Shown: positions 9,630 through 20,470 of the stretch, piece by piece
How the letters are laid out: each line of letters opens with the position of its first letter
How positions within the stretch are numbered: position 1 is the first letter of the stretch
Origin: Endomychus coccineus
Lineage: Eukaryota > Arthropoda > Insecta > Coleoptera > Endomychidae
Direction: 5' to 3'
Length of the DNA: 64,000 bases
Assembly: GCA_958510875.1 (NCBI GenBank)
Contig: OY294067.1
Span: forward strand, 148,416,243 to 148,480,242
Program-made: the position numbers and the translations under genes
Notes under the pieces: generated by a model
Told to the model about the DNA's origin: nothing
Seen by the model: the letters and a program-made list of their open reading frames with translations, nothing else
Databases searched by the model: none

Positions 9630-12404
9630 ATGAACGCCCAAAGTCTGCTGAACAAAATCGATCAAATACAAATAAGCATTTTGTGCTACTCTCCAAAAGT
9701 AATTCTAGTTAGTGAGGCAAGAATAACAAGTGAAATTGAAGATTCAGAAATCAAACTCGATGGTTATAGTCATGTTCGATGTGATTCTCCAAATCGGCAA
9801 ACGGGGGGTGTTGTGATCTATGTGAAGAATACTCTGCAGTTTTCAATAAAGAAGACTTACATATTAAAGGATAATTATTGGTGTAAGGTAATAAGGATAA
9901 ATTTTGGTACGTGTCAATGGTTAGTTGGATGTCTATATCATTCGCCATCTAGTTCGGATGCGTTATTCTTAGAAAATTTGGAAAATATATGTGATGATCT
10001 CTTTGCTAGTAATATGCGTTGCATTTTGGTGGGAGATTTCAATTTAGATTTTTTAAATAACAGTTTTTATGTAAGAAAAATCAAAGCTATGTTTCTACAA
10101 TATGGAATTGATCAATTAGTACTGGACCCCACCAGAATTACAAACAACAGTGAAACGCTAATTGATTATGTACTAGTTAATAATAATTATGCTAATTGTT
10201 TTGTTCATTCTACACCTAAATTAAGTGACCATTCTTTAATATCTATCTGTCTCAAAAATAACAGAAATGAAAGTACTTCTATCAGAAATTATAGAAATCT
10301 AAGTGAGCAAAATTTGGATAAAATTAAACTAGATTTAATCTCATGTGATTGGGATACAAATTCAACAGATGTAAATGTTATATATCAAAATTTTTTCAAT
10401 AACTGTCAATCAGTTATCAATAAGGTAGCACCAATTCGAGTCTGCCATTACAGAAATAACATACTATGGTTTGACAACGAAATCCATAAAAAAATTAAAC
10501 AACGTGATAAAACATATAAAGATTTTGTATCAACTGTTGACTCAAATAAAAGTGTGAAATGGGAAGAATTTAAGAAAGAAAGAAATGAAGTAGTGAACTT
10601 ATTGAAGAGGAAAAAAGAACAATATTTCTTTGAAAAAGTAGATATGTATAAAAATAACTCTCGACTTATGTGGAAAACATTAAAAAAGCTGATAAACTTA
10701 AATTGCCAAAACTTTCCGAGCTGTATAGAATTCAACTTAACAAACCAGAATAATATTGTGAAAAACAAAACTGAAATAGTAAATGAATTTAATTACTACT
10801 TCATTACCAGTATTCAGCAAGTTGTTGATAGTATTAATAATGTCGATGACTGGAAATACTACAATTATAATTTATATCCTAGTTTTTCCCAGTTTCACTT
10901 ATTATCCATGAATGAACTGCGTTTAATTATTAACTCTTTAGATAACAAAATTAACGTCCATGAGATCTTGAATTCCAAAATGCTGAAAGTCACTTTTGAA
11001 ACCTGCGGCCATATCATTTTAAACTTTTTAAATACTTCTTTTCAAACTTCTAAAATTCCCAATTCTTTAAAAGTTAGTACCGTAGTTCCTATACCAAAAG
11101 AAAGCAATACAATCAAGGCCAGTGAATATCGACCTATAAATACATTACCACCCATAGAAAAAATTCTTGAATTAGCTGTGTACAATCAGGTACTTGAACA
11201 TGTTGAAAAAAATGAAATTCTAATAAATAACCAATCAGGTTTTCGAAAAAAATATTCTTGCGAATCTGCATTACAACTTACTTTGTCTAAGTTCAAAAGA
11301 GAAATTGATAACAATAAATTTGTTGTAGCGGTTTTTCTTGATCTGAAGAGGGCTTTCGAAACGATTGATCGTAATATTCTTTTGATGAAGTTAAAAGGAT
11401 ATGGCATTGATGGTAATGTTTATCAGTGGTTTGCTGATTATTTATCCCATAGAAAACAAAAAGTTAGAGTCCAGGATAACATCTCGCAGGAATCGGATAT
11501 AAATATAGGTGTTCCACAGGGTAGCGTTTTAGGTCCACTGCTTTTTATTCTGTACTTAAATGACATAAACTTGTTCGTTAATGTAGACTTTGTAAACTTA
11601 TTTGCAGATGATGCACTATTGGCATGCTATGACACAAACTTAGATAGAGCTATTGAGAAAATGAATTCTGCACTCAATGAGTGTGAATATCTCATGGCAA
11701 ATAAATTGAAATTAAATACAACAAAAACTAAAGGTATGATAATAACAACTAAATATAAGCTACAAAATCTTGATTTAGATGAAGTAAATCTGCAAATTAA
11801 TAATGAAAAAATTGAAATTGTGGAATGTATTAAATATCTCGGTTTACAGTTAGATAATTTATTACTTTTTGGCAACCACTTCGATTATGTTTGCAAAAAA
11901 ATATCTAAAAAACTATATTTTCTTTCAAGAATTTCTAGAAATTTATCCACTCAAACAAAAATCACTGTATATAATGCTATTATTCAACCTCACTTTGACT
12001 ACTGTGCTTCTATTATTTTCCTTTTTAATCTAAATCAAACATCACAACTACAAAAACTTCAAAATCGAGGTATGCACATAGTTCTAAAAGCGAGAAGATT
12101 CACGGAAATAGGAATCATGTTACAAACATTGCAGTGGCTTTCAGTTTCTCTACGATTGTATTACTTATCAATGATCTTTATATATAAAATACTAAATAAC
12201 TTAGCACCTTCATACTTTAGTGAATTTATTAATTTGAATTCAGATGTTCATGAATATGCCACAAGAAACAACGCCAATTTGTATGTATACAGAACGAATA
12301 AGAGAAGTGCCATGAATTCTTTGTTTTTTAAAGGCTTTGCTACTTATAATAAACTACCAAACATAGTTAAATCTAGTCCATCATTAAGCATTTTTAAAAA
12401 ATAG
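9630..12404 (+). CDS. LINE ORF2: endonuclease and reverse transcriptase, 924 aa
   Basis: The N-terminal third is an AP-like endonuclease: MNAQSLLNKID at the start, LVSEARI (~30), LVGDFNLDFL (~132) and LSDHSLI (~198). The reverse transcriptase follows: PIPKESNTIKASEYRPINTL (~490), QSGFRKKYSCESAL (~535), AVFLDLKRAFETID (~567), GVPQGSVLGPLLFILYLNDI (~627) and the catalytic FADDALL (~658). The C-terminus has KLYFLSRISRNLSTQTK and a final SLSIFKK. These activities nick DNA and copy the element RNA at the nick. The TAG at 12402-12404 is followed in frame by eight sense codons (LLESIQNV) and TGA, so the original stop may have been nine codons further on. No other lesion is visible. Confidence 0.93.
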   Translation: MNAQSLLNKIDQIQISILCYSPKVILVSEARITSEIEDSEIKLDGYSHVRCDSPNRQTGGVVIYVKNTLQFSIKKTYILKDNYWCKVIRINFGTCQWLVGCLYHSPSSSDALFLENLENICDDLFASNMRCILVGDFNLDFLNNSFYVRKIKAMFLQYGIDQLVLDPTRITNNSETLIDYVLVNNNYANCFVHSTPKLSDHSLISICLKNNRNESTSIRNYRNLSEQNLDKIKLDLISCDWDTNSTDVNVIYQNFFNNCQSVINKVAPIRVCHYRNNILWFDNEIHKKIKQRDKTYKDFVSTVDSNKSVKWEEFKKERNEVVNLLKRKKEQYFFEKVDMYKNNSRLMWKTLKKLINLNCQNFPSCIEFNLTNQNNIVKNKTEIVNEFNYYFITSIQQVVDSINNVDDWKYYNYNLYPSFSQFHLLSMNELRLIINSLDNKINVHEILNSKMLKVTFETCGHIILNFLNTSFQTSKIPNSLKVSTVVPIPKESNTIKASEYRPINTLPPIEKILELAVYNQVLEHVEKNEILINNQSGFRKKYSCESALQLTLSKFKREIDNNKFVVAVFLDLKRAFETIDRNILLMKLKGYGIDGNVYQWFADYLSHRKQKVRVQDNISQESDINIGVPQGSVLGPLLFILYLNDINLFVNVDFVNLFADDALLACYDTNLDRAIEKMNSALNECEYLMANKLKLNTTKTKGMIITTKYKLQNLDLDEVNLQINNEKIEIVECIKYLGLQLDNLLLFGNHFDYVCKKISKKLYFLSRISRNLSTQTKITVYNAIIQPHFDYCASIIFLFNLNQTSQLQKLQNRGMHIVLKARRFTEIGIMLQTLQWLSVSLRLYYLSMIFIYKILNNLAPSYFSEFINLNSDVHEYATRNNANLYVYRTNKRSAMNSLFFKGFATYNKLPNIVKSSPSLSIFKK

Positions 12405-12591
12405 TTATTGGAATCCATACAAAATGTTTGATATAATATAATGTCTGAAGAATATGTTAATTATTAAATGTAGATTAACTACCTACCTACTGTTTAATTT
12501 ATTGTATACTACTGTTGAATTTATTGTATAGTATTATATTTTTTGTATATTAGGGTAACCTATTTAAATAAATATTTCTTCTTTCTTCTTG

Positions 12592-12595
12592 AACG
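12592..12595. other. Target-site duplication, right copy (AACG)
   Basis: Matches 8430-8433 across the inserted element. At 4 bp it is short for a LINE, but the empty site in unit 2 supports it. Confidence 0.75.
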
Positions 12596-14180
12596 TAAAA
12601 GTCTAGCGAATTAAGATCCGGTAACCTAGGTGGCCAGGGCACTGGTACAATACTATTAACCACGTCATTATCCATGTCATTTCTTCCTAGCCGGCCTTTC
12701 TATCGTCGAGAATAATTTGTATTGAGCCATTCACTTACAACTATTCCAAAATGCGGGGGATCTCCATCCAGTTGTATCCAACTTCATACCTAAAATTAAT
12801 GGGTAAATCCTATAGGTAATCGCGCAGATTATTGTTAAGAAACTTCATTAAAATTTGCTAGTTCAACCTTGGGGGGAGGAAATGTGGACCACAAACTTTT
12901 ACATCAATAACGATCAACCAAACATTTACGGAAAATTCATTTTGAAATGATCTTGGCCAAATTTCTCGAAAATATGGGTATTATGGTAATTTGTTACCCC
13001 ACGTCTGGTAAAAGAGGATTCATCCGTCCAAAGAATCTTATGGAAAAAGTCAAGATTTTCTTCCATTGAGTTTAAAAGCCACTGGCAAAATCTTATGCTC
13101 TTTTCAGCATCACCAGGATGCAAATCCTAAACAGGCTGTAGGTGATATGCATGTCTGTGGTCATCGTGTAGTGTTCGTCATATTGTAAAATTCGGTATGT
13201 GAAGGTTCTGAGCTGGCTTCCGAGAGCTCAGCCTCGAATTGTTATCAAAAGTACGAAATATACGATTATTCTGAATATTATATCGACGGTTTCTGTTCCG
13301 TTCTTTATTAACACGCAGGCCCAAGTTACGAAAATTCTGATGTGTCCTGATGATAACGCGAGCATCTGGAACTCTCCTATTTGGATAGTGTCTACGATAT
13401 TCATGAACTGCCGCTTCTGCATTTCCATCACAAAATCCGCAGCAAAAATTAATATCTGCATATTCGTTTGTTAGAAAAGAGCGTTTTTCAGAATAATACT
13501 CGCGCAACACTGATAACAATGTTGAAAATAACTCAAAATTAAATAACCTGACACAATTCGATCAACTGTCATAATAAAATGAAAGAACACTTGCAGTAGC
13601 AGTTGTTTTTTAATGGCCTACTACGACAGATTGAAATTTGTCTGAATTCCAGTTGCTCAAAGAATTTTAATTTTTTACTGGCAAACGATGTGTCAAACGG
13701 AAAAAAGTAAGGAACCCGTTTTGCTGTAAATTGAACAAGAATTCTAAAAATAATTTTTGCTTCTGAAAAAATCAGTTGCGTACCATATTTTTCAGAAAAA
13801 ATAGCCGAAGATGTGTCTGCAAGCATGCCACTCGTGGGAGTGAAATAATATTTTTCACGTAAAAAGATGTATTTAAATCATCCATTCAAACGTGCCAACT
13901 TTCATTCAAATATCTGAAGTAGTTTCAAAAATATCATTAAATCTGGATTTTTTTATAAAAATTTTGACAGCCTGTATCTTTGTAACGAAGCATTTTTCGA
14001 ATATAGCTTATGATACAAACTGATATCATTTTGTAGTTATCTGTCCACCTGTCAAGTTTCCGCTTTCGAAACTGGACCATGCTGTATATGTTCCTCTGGA
14101 ATCAAAAACGACTTACGGCATTCCATGCACATATTTAGTTGCACCATTCTGCGATCTATGAAAAGTTTCTCCTTTAGTGA

Positions 14181-14591
14181 TTACAAAATGTCTTGTTGTG
14201 CTGTACTTCGATCATTGGAGATTTGAATAATTGGCTCAAGGTTCAAATTTTTCCTTAATAGATTCATGGCATCTTCAGCATCGTTAAGTATTATTTTAAA
14301 TATTCTCGGTTTATTATTCAGAGCTAAAAGTTCAATATGAATCATTTTGTGAATAGAAAAATCGAGACTGAATGTGAGAATAAGTTTGTTAACATGTACT
14401 TTATCACCTTCTATCCGTTCGGATATTGTGGAATCATATGAAGTTGAAGCCAGCTTCATCAAGCACATCCAATTACTTCGAATTATTTTTGTTTCTGTCT
14501 TTCTTCTAATTGAATTCAATGGAACTATGAGTATACCAGGTGTATCAGATTCGACTCTCATCAATGGAATGTTGAAAATCATAAGAGACAC
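14181..14591 (-). pseudogene. Degenerate LINE ORF1 fragment (unit 1)
   Basis: A 136-codon minus-strand frame. Its C-terminal half (NNKPRIFKIILNDAEDAMNL, then SNDRSTAQQDIL) resembles ORF1 of the element at 8836-9591 (KIRPIKVILSSPEDAKLVL ... SGDQTKAQQDYF). The match covers about 45 residues and is distant, so it comes from a different CR1-group family. The N-terminal half is not recognised. The surviving frame probably reflects chance, not selection. Confidence 0.45.
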
Positions 14592-15253
14592 GTAAGAGGG
14601 TTAAATTTGGGGTAAAGTTGCGTATCGGTGAGCCCGATAATATTCCGTTCAACAATTGAAGTTATCTTTGGTACTTCCGGAAATAAAAATCAGAATGAAT
14701 CAAGAAAAGTTTTTATACCATAATAGGCTGTGCTTTTCCAAATCTGTCACATGTAAATGGTATTTTGATACTCTGTTAATCAATATGTCGTTAAATCACT
14801 AGAGTAAATTAGGTTGAATTATTTTATACTTTTCAATTAAAGTGGATATTTTGCAGATAAATATGAGCCCGGGTATATCCACACGCTAAATTTCATCCAA
14901 TCTAGATGCTTCTACTCATACGAGTGGTTGGAGAAAACACGAAATGAAGTGGTTTCCATTGTTACAAGATGCATCGATAAACAACACCCAGGTGTACACA
15001 TTCAAAAATGTCTACATGAGTCATGCACATCCAAAGCATATATTGATATCCCAATATGTGCAAGCTCATAAATATAGGTGTAGGGTGTAGGAAGTAGGTT
15101 CTCAGACAATAAGCTAAAATAGTATTAATCTAGGAAAAATAGGCATCCAGTAATTGAATATTTGTATACTATTCAGTTTTCAGTATCGTTTGCTGACAAT
15201 CACTATGCATGAGGAATAATCATCTTCATCCACTTGAAACATTGTTAAAGTTA
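14592..15253. other. Unassigned part of duplicated unit
   Basis: No gene recognised; the same sequence recurs at 18905-19566. Confidence 0.3.
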
Positions 15254-15791
15254 TGTAACGTCCGCTTTTCGTTCTTTTTTCGCTAGCGACAGATTTATTT
15301 GCTAGATTCAACCTCCCGGTGGAGTTCTCTATGACAGTCTCCTCCAGTTGACGATTTCACTTAGCTGTTGTAGTATATTGGGTTTGTTCTCAATTGGGAT
15401 GGTACAAAGAAGTGGAGAATATATGACTGAGGTTATTCTTACATTTATACGGTTAGGGTTACTACAATTCAAACATCAACGGGTCGGAACGTAAACGGGA
15501 AAACAGCGGAAGCATTCTTATATACTAAGCCATTCAAAACGTGTACTCATAGTCATACAGTGAGTCGGATATCAAGGCAGGTAAACCAACAAGGAAATGA
15601 GAAGAAACCAGAGGAGATAGAGAGGGAGAGAGAGAGAGATTATATGGTTCAGTCAAGTAATATACACCTCATTATTGAGCAGTTTTATAATATCTACCGC
15701 GGGGAAAGTGTTATTTCGTGGTGATCATTAACATCAAGAACAAGAGACATTGGGTCTCAGTGCATGTCTTCTCCGCCCTCTCGACATTAGG
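15254..15791. repeat. LTR-like dispersed repeat beginning TGTAACGT (copy in unit 1)
   Basis: Begins TGTAACGTCCGCTTTTCG. The same sequence occurs at 19567, and an older diverged relative at 23129 beginning TGTAACGTTTTC. Shared landmarks are GACAGTCTC, AGGGTTACTA and TAAGCC. The shared TGTAACG start suggests an LTR, but no PBS or coding partner could be assigned. A (GA)n stretch lies at 15625-15640. Confidence 0.5.
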
Positions 15792-15877
15792 AATTGCAAA
15801 AAGTTCTATATATAAAGTAGACAAGTAGTGTGTTGAGCATAGGAAAGCGCTGGTATTCTGTCGGACACTCTGGTCTT
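15792..15877. mobile_element. Truncated MITE (cut by duplication junction)
   Basis: The first 86 bp of the MITE seen complete at 20103-20380. It stops at the junction to unit 2. Confidence 0.75.
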
Positions 15878-16236
15878 CTCGCGTTTTTCTCAAAAACAAC
15901 AGAGTTTATCGAAAAATTACAGGAGTAGAAAAAGTTTTAAAATGAAATTGCCCATGAAACAAGGTGATATTTTTTTGAAATAGCGATCGTGTTGAAAAAT
16001 TCTGTCCAATTTTAAAGGTGCACCATCCCTTATGAACCCTTTAAATGATCCAACTGAACTCTACTTATTGATTATTACTCTTGGAACGCATACAAAATTT
16101 AAAGTCTCACTTTGAGGGCCTATAACTTCTCAGGGATGCAACTTGGTATAGAGGTAAGTTGTGTTAAACCATCATATTTTGGAGTTCCCTACATGCTCCT
16201 GCTCTGTGTCGGTTCTTATGCGGGACACCCTGTATA

Positions 16237-18424
16237 CAGGATGTTCCAGTTTTTAAGCGGAAATTTTACAGGCAGACAGATGACTACAAAATAATATCAG
16301 TCTGTAGGGTAAACTATATCCGAAAAATGCTTCGTTACAAAGATACAGGACATCAAAATTTTTATAAAAAAATCCAGATTTAATAATATTTTCAAAACTA
16401 CCATAGGTATTCAAATGAAATTCGGCACGTTTGAATAAACAATCTAAATACATCTTTTTACGTGAAAAATATTATTTCACTCACACTAGTGGCGTGCTTA
16501 CCGGCACATCTTCGGCTATTTTTCATAAAAAATATGGTACGCCACTTATTTTTTTTTTTGAGGAGACATCATTCCTAGAGTCCTTGTTCAATTTACAACA
16601 AAAAAGGCTCCTTACTTCTTCTTGTTTGACAGTAAAAAATTAAACTACCTGATTTCTGAAAAACAATTAAACAAAAACGAAAATAAGTAATTCAATTAGT
16701 GGCTTACAACAACAATAACAAAATGAAAGAAAATTAAAGGTAAAATCACAGAAATTGCTCTAAATGTAGACCACCCACCTCAATACATTTTAGACATCTA
16801 CTCACTAACGCATTTACTATAGCAGATACTTGCAGATTTTGTCGCATTTCATTACAGGCTTGCTCAATTCTTAAAACTAAAGATTCCCTTGTTATTACGG
16901 TATTAGTGTAGACTTTATCTTCAATAGTGCTCCAAACGTAAAAGTCTAGCGAATTAAGATCCGGTAACCTAGGTGGCCAGGGCACTGGTACAATACTATT
17001 AACCACGTCATTATTCATGTCATTCCTTCCTAGCCGGCCTTTCTATCGTCGAGAATAATTTGTATTGAGCCATTCACTTACAACTATTCCAAAATGCGGG
17101 GGATCTCCATCCAGTTGTATCCAACTTCATGCCTAAAATTAATGGGTAAATCCTCTAGGTAATCGCGCAGATTATTGTTAAGAAACTTCATTAAAATTTG
17201 CTAGTTCAACCTTGGGGGTAGGAAATGTGGACCACAAACTTTTACATCGATAACGATCAACCAAACATTTACGGAAAATTCATTTTGAAATGATCTTGGC
17301 CAAATTTCTCGAAAATATGGGTATTATGGTAATTTGTTACCCCACGTCTGGTAAAAGAAGATTCGTCCGTCCAAAGAATCTTATGGAAAAAGTCAAGATT
17401 TTCTTCCATTGAGTTTAAAAGCTACTGGCAAAATCTTATGCTCTTTTCAGCATCACCAGGATGCAAATCCTAAACAGGCTGTAGGTGATATGCATGTCTG
17501 TGGTCATCGTGTAGTGTTCGTCATATTGTAAAATTCGGTATGTGAAGGTTCTGAGCTGCCTTCCGAGAGCTCAGCCTCGAATTGTTATCAAAAGTACGAA
17601 ATATACGATTATTCTGAATATTATATCGACGGTTTCTGTTCCGTTCTTTATTAACACGCAGGCCCAAGTTACGAAAATTCTGATGTGTCCTGATGATAAC
17701 GCGAGCATCTGGAACTCTCCTATCTGGATAGCGTCTACGATATTCATGAACTGCCGCTTCTGCATTTCCATCACAAAATCCGCAGCAAAAATTAATATCT
17801 GCATTTTCGTTTGTTAGAAAAGAGCATTTTTCAGAATAATACTCGCGCAACACTGATAACAATGTTAAAAATAACTCAAAATTAAATAACCTGACACAAT
17901 TCAATCAACTGTCATAATAAAATGAAAGAACACTTGCAGTAGCAGTTGTTTTTTAATGGCCTACTACGACAGATTGAAATTTGTCTGAATTCCAGTTGCT
18001 CAAAGAATTTTATTTTTTTACTGGCAAACGATGTGTCAAACGGAAAAAAGTAAAGAACCCTTTTTTGCTGTAAATTGAACAAGAATTCTAAAAATAATTT
18101 TTGCTTCTGAAAAAATCAGTTGCGTACCATATTTTTCAGGAAAAATAGCCGAAGATGTGTCTGCAAGCATGCCACTCGTGGGAGTAAAATAATATTTTTC
18201 ACGAAAAAGATGTATTTAAATCATCTATTCAAACGTGCCAACTTTCATTCAAATATCTGAAGTAGTTTCAAAAATATCATTAAATCTGGATTTTTTTATA
18301 AAAATTTTGACAGCCTGTATCTTTGTAACGCATTTTTCGAATATAGCTTATGATACAAACTGATATCATTTTGTAGTTATCTGTCCACCTGTCAAGTTTC
18401 CGCTTTCGAAACTGGACCATGCTG
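16237..18424 (-). mobile_element. Long-TIR Tc1/mariner-group transposon, copy 2 (uninterrupted)
   Basis: 2188 bp, TA at both ends (16235-16236, 18425-18426), ends CAGGATGTTCCAG and CAGCATGGTCCAG, and about 430 bp degenerate inverted repeats. It corresponds to 7734-14084 without the CR1-like insertion, and so gives the reference for the empty insertion site. Confidence 0.88.
16749..17904 (-). pseudogene. DUF4817-type transposase pseudogene, copy 2
   Basis: Reads 17904 to 16749. The N-terminus has ADINFCCGFCDGNAEAAVHE, YRRRYPDRRVPDARV and RTHQNFRNLGL. The middle has FCQWLL-like and WTDE-like blocks in broken frames, then LDGDPPHFGIVV with the second Asp and RLPDLNSLDFYVW with the third. It ends CIEVGGLHLEQFL. 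The complete order of a Tc1/mariner-group transposase with an N-terminal DUF4817 domain is visible, about 350-380 codons, with multiple stops and frameshifts. It cannot be functional. Confidence 0.88.
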
Positions 18425-18493
18425 TATATGTTCCTCTGGAATCAAAAACGACTTACGGCATTCCATGCACATATTTAGTTGCACCTTTAGTGA

Positions 18494-18904
18494 TTACAAA
18501 ATGTCTTGTTGTGCTGTACTTCGATCATTGGAGAATTGAATAATTGGCTCAAGGTTCAAATTTTCCCTTAATAGATTCATGGCATCTTCAGCATCGTTAA
18601 ATATTATTTTAAATATTCTCGGTTTATTATTCAGAGCTAAAAGTTCAATATGAATCATTTTGTGAATAGAAAAATCGAGACTGAATGTGAGAATAAGTTT
18701 GTTAACATGTACTTTATCACCTTCTATCCGTTCGGATATTGTGAAATCATATAAAGTTGAAGCCAGCTTCATCAAGCACATCCAATAACTTCGAATTATT
18801 TTTGTTTCTGTCTTTCTTCTAATTGAATTCAATGGAACTATGAGTATACCAGGTGTATCAGATTCGACTCTCATCAATGGGATGTTGAAAATCATAAGAG
18901 ACAC
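18494..18904 (-). pseudogene. Degenerate LINE ORF1 fragment (unit 2)
   Basis: Duplicate of 14181-14591 with a handful of substitutions. Same distant resemblance to CR1-group ORF1 in its C-terminal half. Confidence 0.45.
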
Positions 18905-19566
18905 GTAAGAGGGTTAAATTTGGGGTAAAGTTGCGTATCGGTGAGCCCGATAATATTCCGTTCAACAATTGAAGTTATCTTTGGTACTTCCGGAAATAAA
19001 AATCAGAATGAATCAAGAAAAGTCTTTATACCATAATAGGCTGTGCTTTTTCAAATCTGTCACATGTAAATGGTATTTTGATACTCTGTTAATCAATATG
19101 TCGTTAAATCACTAGAGTAAATTAGGTTGAATTATTTTATACTTTTCAATTAAAGTGGATATTTTGCAGATAAATATGAGCCCGGGTATATCCACACGCT
19201 AAATTTCATCCAATCTAGATGCTTCTACTCATACGAGTGGTTGGAGAAAACACGAAATAAAGTGGTTTCCATTGTTACAAGATGCATCGATAAACAACAC
19301 CCAGGTGTACACATTCAAAAATGTCTACATGAGTCATGCACATCCAAAGCATATATTGATATCCCAATATGTGCAAGCTCATAAATATAGGTGTAGGGTG
19401 TAGGAAGTAGGTTCTCAGACAATAAGCTAAAATAGTATTAATCTAGGAAAAATAGGCATCCAGTAATTGAATATTTGTATACTATCCAGTTTTCAGTATC
19501 GTTTGCTGACAATCACTATGCATGAGGAATAATCATCTTTATCCACTTGAAACATTGTTAAAGTTA

Positions 19567-20470
19567 TGTAACGTCCGCTTTTCGTTCTTTTTTCGCTAGC
19601 GACAGATTTATTTGCTAGATTCAACCTCCCGCTGGAGTTCTCTATGACAGTCTCCTCCAGTTGACGATTTCACTTAGCTGTTGTAGTATATTGGGTTTGT
19701 TCTCAATTGGGATGGTACAAAGAAGTGGAGAATATATGACTGAGGTTATTCTTACATTTATACGGTTAGGGTTACTACAATTCAAACATCAACGGGTCGG
19801 AACGTAAACGGGAAAACAGCGGAAGCATTCTTATATACTAAGCCATGCAAAACGTGTACTCATAGTCATACAGTGAGTCGGATATCAAGGCAGGTAAACC
19901 AACAAGGAAATGAAAAGAAACCAGAGGAGGGAGAGAGGGAGAGAGAGAGATTATATGGTTCAGTCAAGTAATATACACCTCATTATTGAGCAGTTTTATA
20001 ATATCTACCGCGGGGAAAGTGTTATTTCGTGGTGATCATTAACATCAAGAACAAAAGACATTGAGTCTCAGTGCATGTCTTCTCCGCCCTCTCGACAGTA
20101 GGAATTGCAAAAAGTTCTATATATAAAGTAGACAAGTAGTGTGTTGAGCATAGGAAAGCGCTGGTATTCTGTCGGACACTCTGTCCTTCTCGCAAATGTA
20201 GTGCGCTCTGATTCGCACGGTCTCCCCTTCTATCACAAAGAGTATAAGAATACAAGAATAAATATAACGCGCGCACATCGTGCGTATGAGAGCGCAGCAA
20301 TACATGAGCGTGAAGGACAGAATGTCCGTTAACATACCAGTGAAAGGCTTAGTAGTCTACTGTATATATAAAACTCTTTGAGGCATTCATGTCACTTCAT
20401 ATTCTATACTCTAGACAATGTTAATTGCAATAGCTGCTCAAGACCGGTAGACTGGACGTTGTCGGAGCGT
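19567..20470. repeat. LTR-like repeat TGTAACGT (copy in unit 2) with MITE inserted
   Basis: Same repeat as 15254-15791, here continuing beyond the MITE at 20103-20380 into CATTCATGTCACTTCATATT, then CTAGACAATGTTAATTGC. The older copy at 23129-23660 runs straight through this point and so is the empty site for the MITE. Confidence 0.5.
20103..20380. mobile_element. MITE of about 278 bp with 3-bp TSD (AGG)
   Basis: The empty site at 23577-23595 reads CAGTAGGCATTCAT. The filled site has AGG on both sides (20100-20102, 20381-20383). The ends are inverted repeats of about 75 bp containing AGTTyTATATATA and GTCCTTCwCGC. The interior holds a further inverted pair (GTGCGCTCTGATTCGCAC against GTGCGTATGAGAGCGCA). 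It has no coding capacity. A second copy lies at 53394-53667 and a truncated one at 15792-15877. The superfamily is unclear. Confidence 0.75.

Larger units (their letters stand above)
8434..12591 (+). mobile_element. CR1/Jockey-group non-LTR retrotransposon, nearly intact, 4158 bp
   Basis: It interrupts the copy-1 transposon; its borders come from comparison with the empty site in unit 2. Order: a ~400 bp 5' leader, ORF1 (8836-9591), 38 bp, ORF2 (9630-12404), and a short AT-rich 3' UTR. It ends without poly(A), in TTTCTTCTTTCTTCTTG after an AATAAATA sequence. A short non-A microsatellite-like 3' tail is usual in the CR1 group. Both frames are open, so this is the youngest coding element in the window. 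Its absence from unit 2 places the insertion after the tandem duplication, unless it was lost from unit 2 precisely. Confidence 0.92.
8244..13519 (-). pseudogene. DUF4817-type transposase pseudogene, copy 1, split by retrotransposon
   Basis: The N-terminal part (13519-13178) has ADINFCCGFCDGNAEAAVHE, then YRRHYPNRRVPDARV. The middle (13123-12926) has FCQWLLNSMEENLDFFHKIL, then WTDESSFTRRGVTNYHNTHIF, which carries the first catalytic Asp. The C-terminal part (8433-8244) has VYTNTVITREALVLRIEQAC and ends CIEVGGLHFEQFL. The central part between them is in changing frames, with stops. The 4.16 kb CR1-like insertion separates middle from C-terminus. The frame 8522-8241 that seems to start MSILWEP is a chimera: its first third is antisense of the inserted element's 5' end. 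Confidence 0.85.
7734..14084 (-). mobile_element. Long-TIR Tc1/mariner-group transposon, copy 1 (interrupted)
   Basis: The ends read CAGGATGTTCCAG on the left and CAGCATGGTCCAG on the opposite strand at the right. They are flanked by TA (7732-7733, 14085-14086). The inverted repeats are unusually long: similarity runs for about 430 bp (7734 to ~8160 against 14084 to ~13650) with many mismatches. Without the nested CR1-like element (8434-12591 plus a 4-bp duplication) the transposon is 2189 bp. The transposase lies on the minus strand. Confidence 0.85.
7376..15877. repeat. Tandem segmental duplication, unit 1 (carries the CR1-like insert)
   Basis: The sequence from 7376 (CGCGTTTTTCTCAAAAAC) is repeated in direct orientation from 15878. 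Without the 8434-12595 insertion and its site duplication this unit is about 4.34 kb, against about 4.32 kb for unit 2. Stretches compared by eye differ by only a few percent, including small indels (for example 13860 and 14150). The unit contains one long-TIR transposon, an ORF1 fragment, an LTR-like repeat and the first 86 bp of a MITE. Confidence 0.88.
15878..20196. repeat. Tandem segmental duplication, unit 2
   Basis: Direct copy of unit 1, beginning exactly where unit 1 ends. Its right end continues into the rest of a MITE (to 20380) that is cut off at 15877 in unit 1, so the rearrangement breakpoint lies inside that MITE. Both junctions share the short word CTTCTCGC / TTCGCG, suggesting joining at microhomology. 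It retains the uninterrupted transposon and therefore the empty site for the CR1-like element. Confidence 0.88.

Noticed and set aside
13199..13474. 91-codon plus-strand frame (and its twin at 17542-17817)
   Set aside because: Antisense shadow of the DUF4817-type transposase N-terminus.
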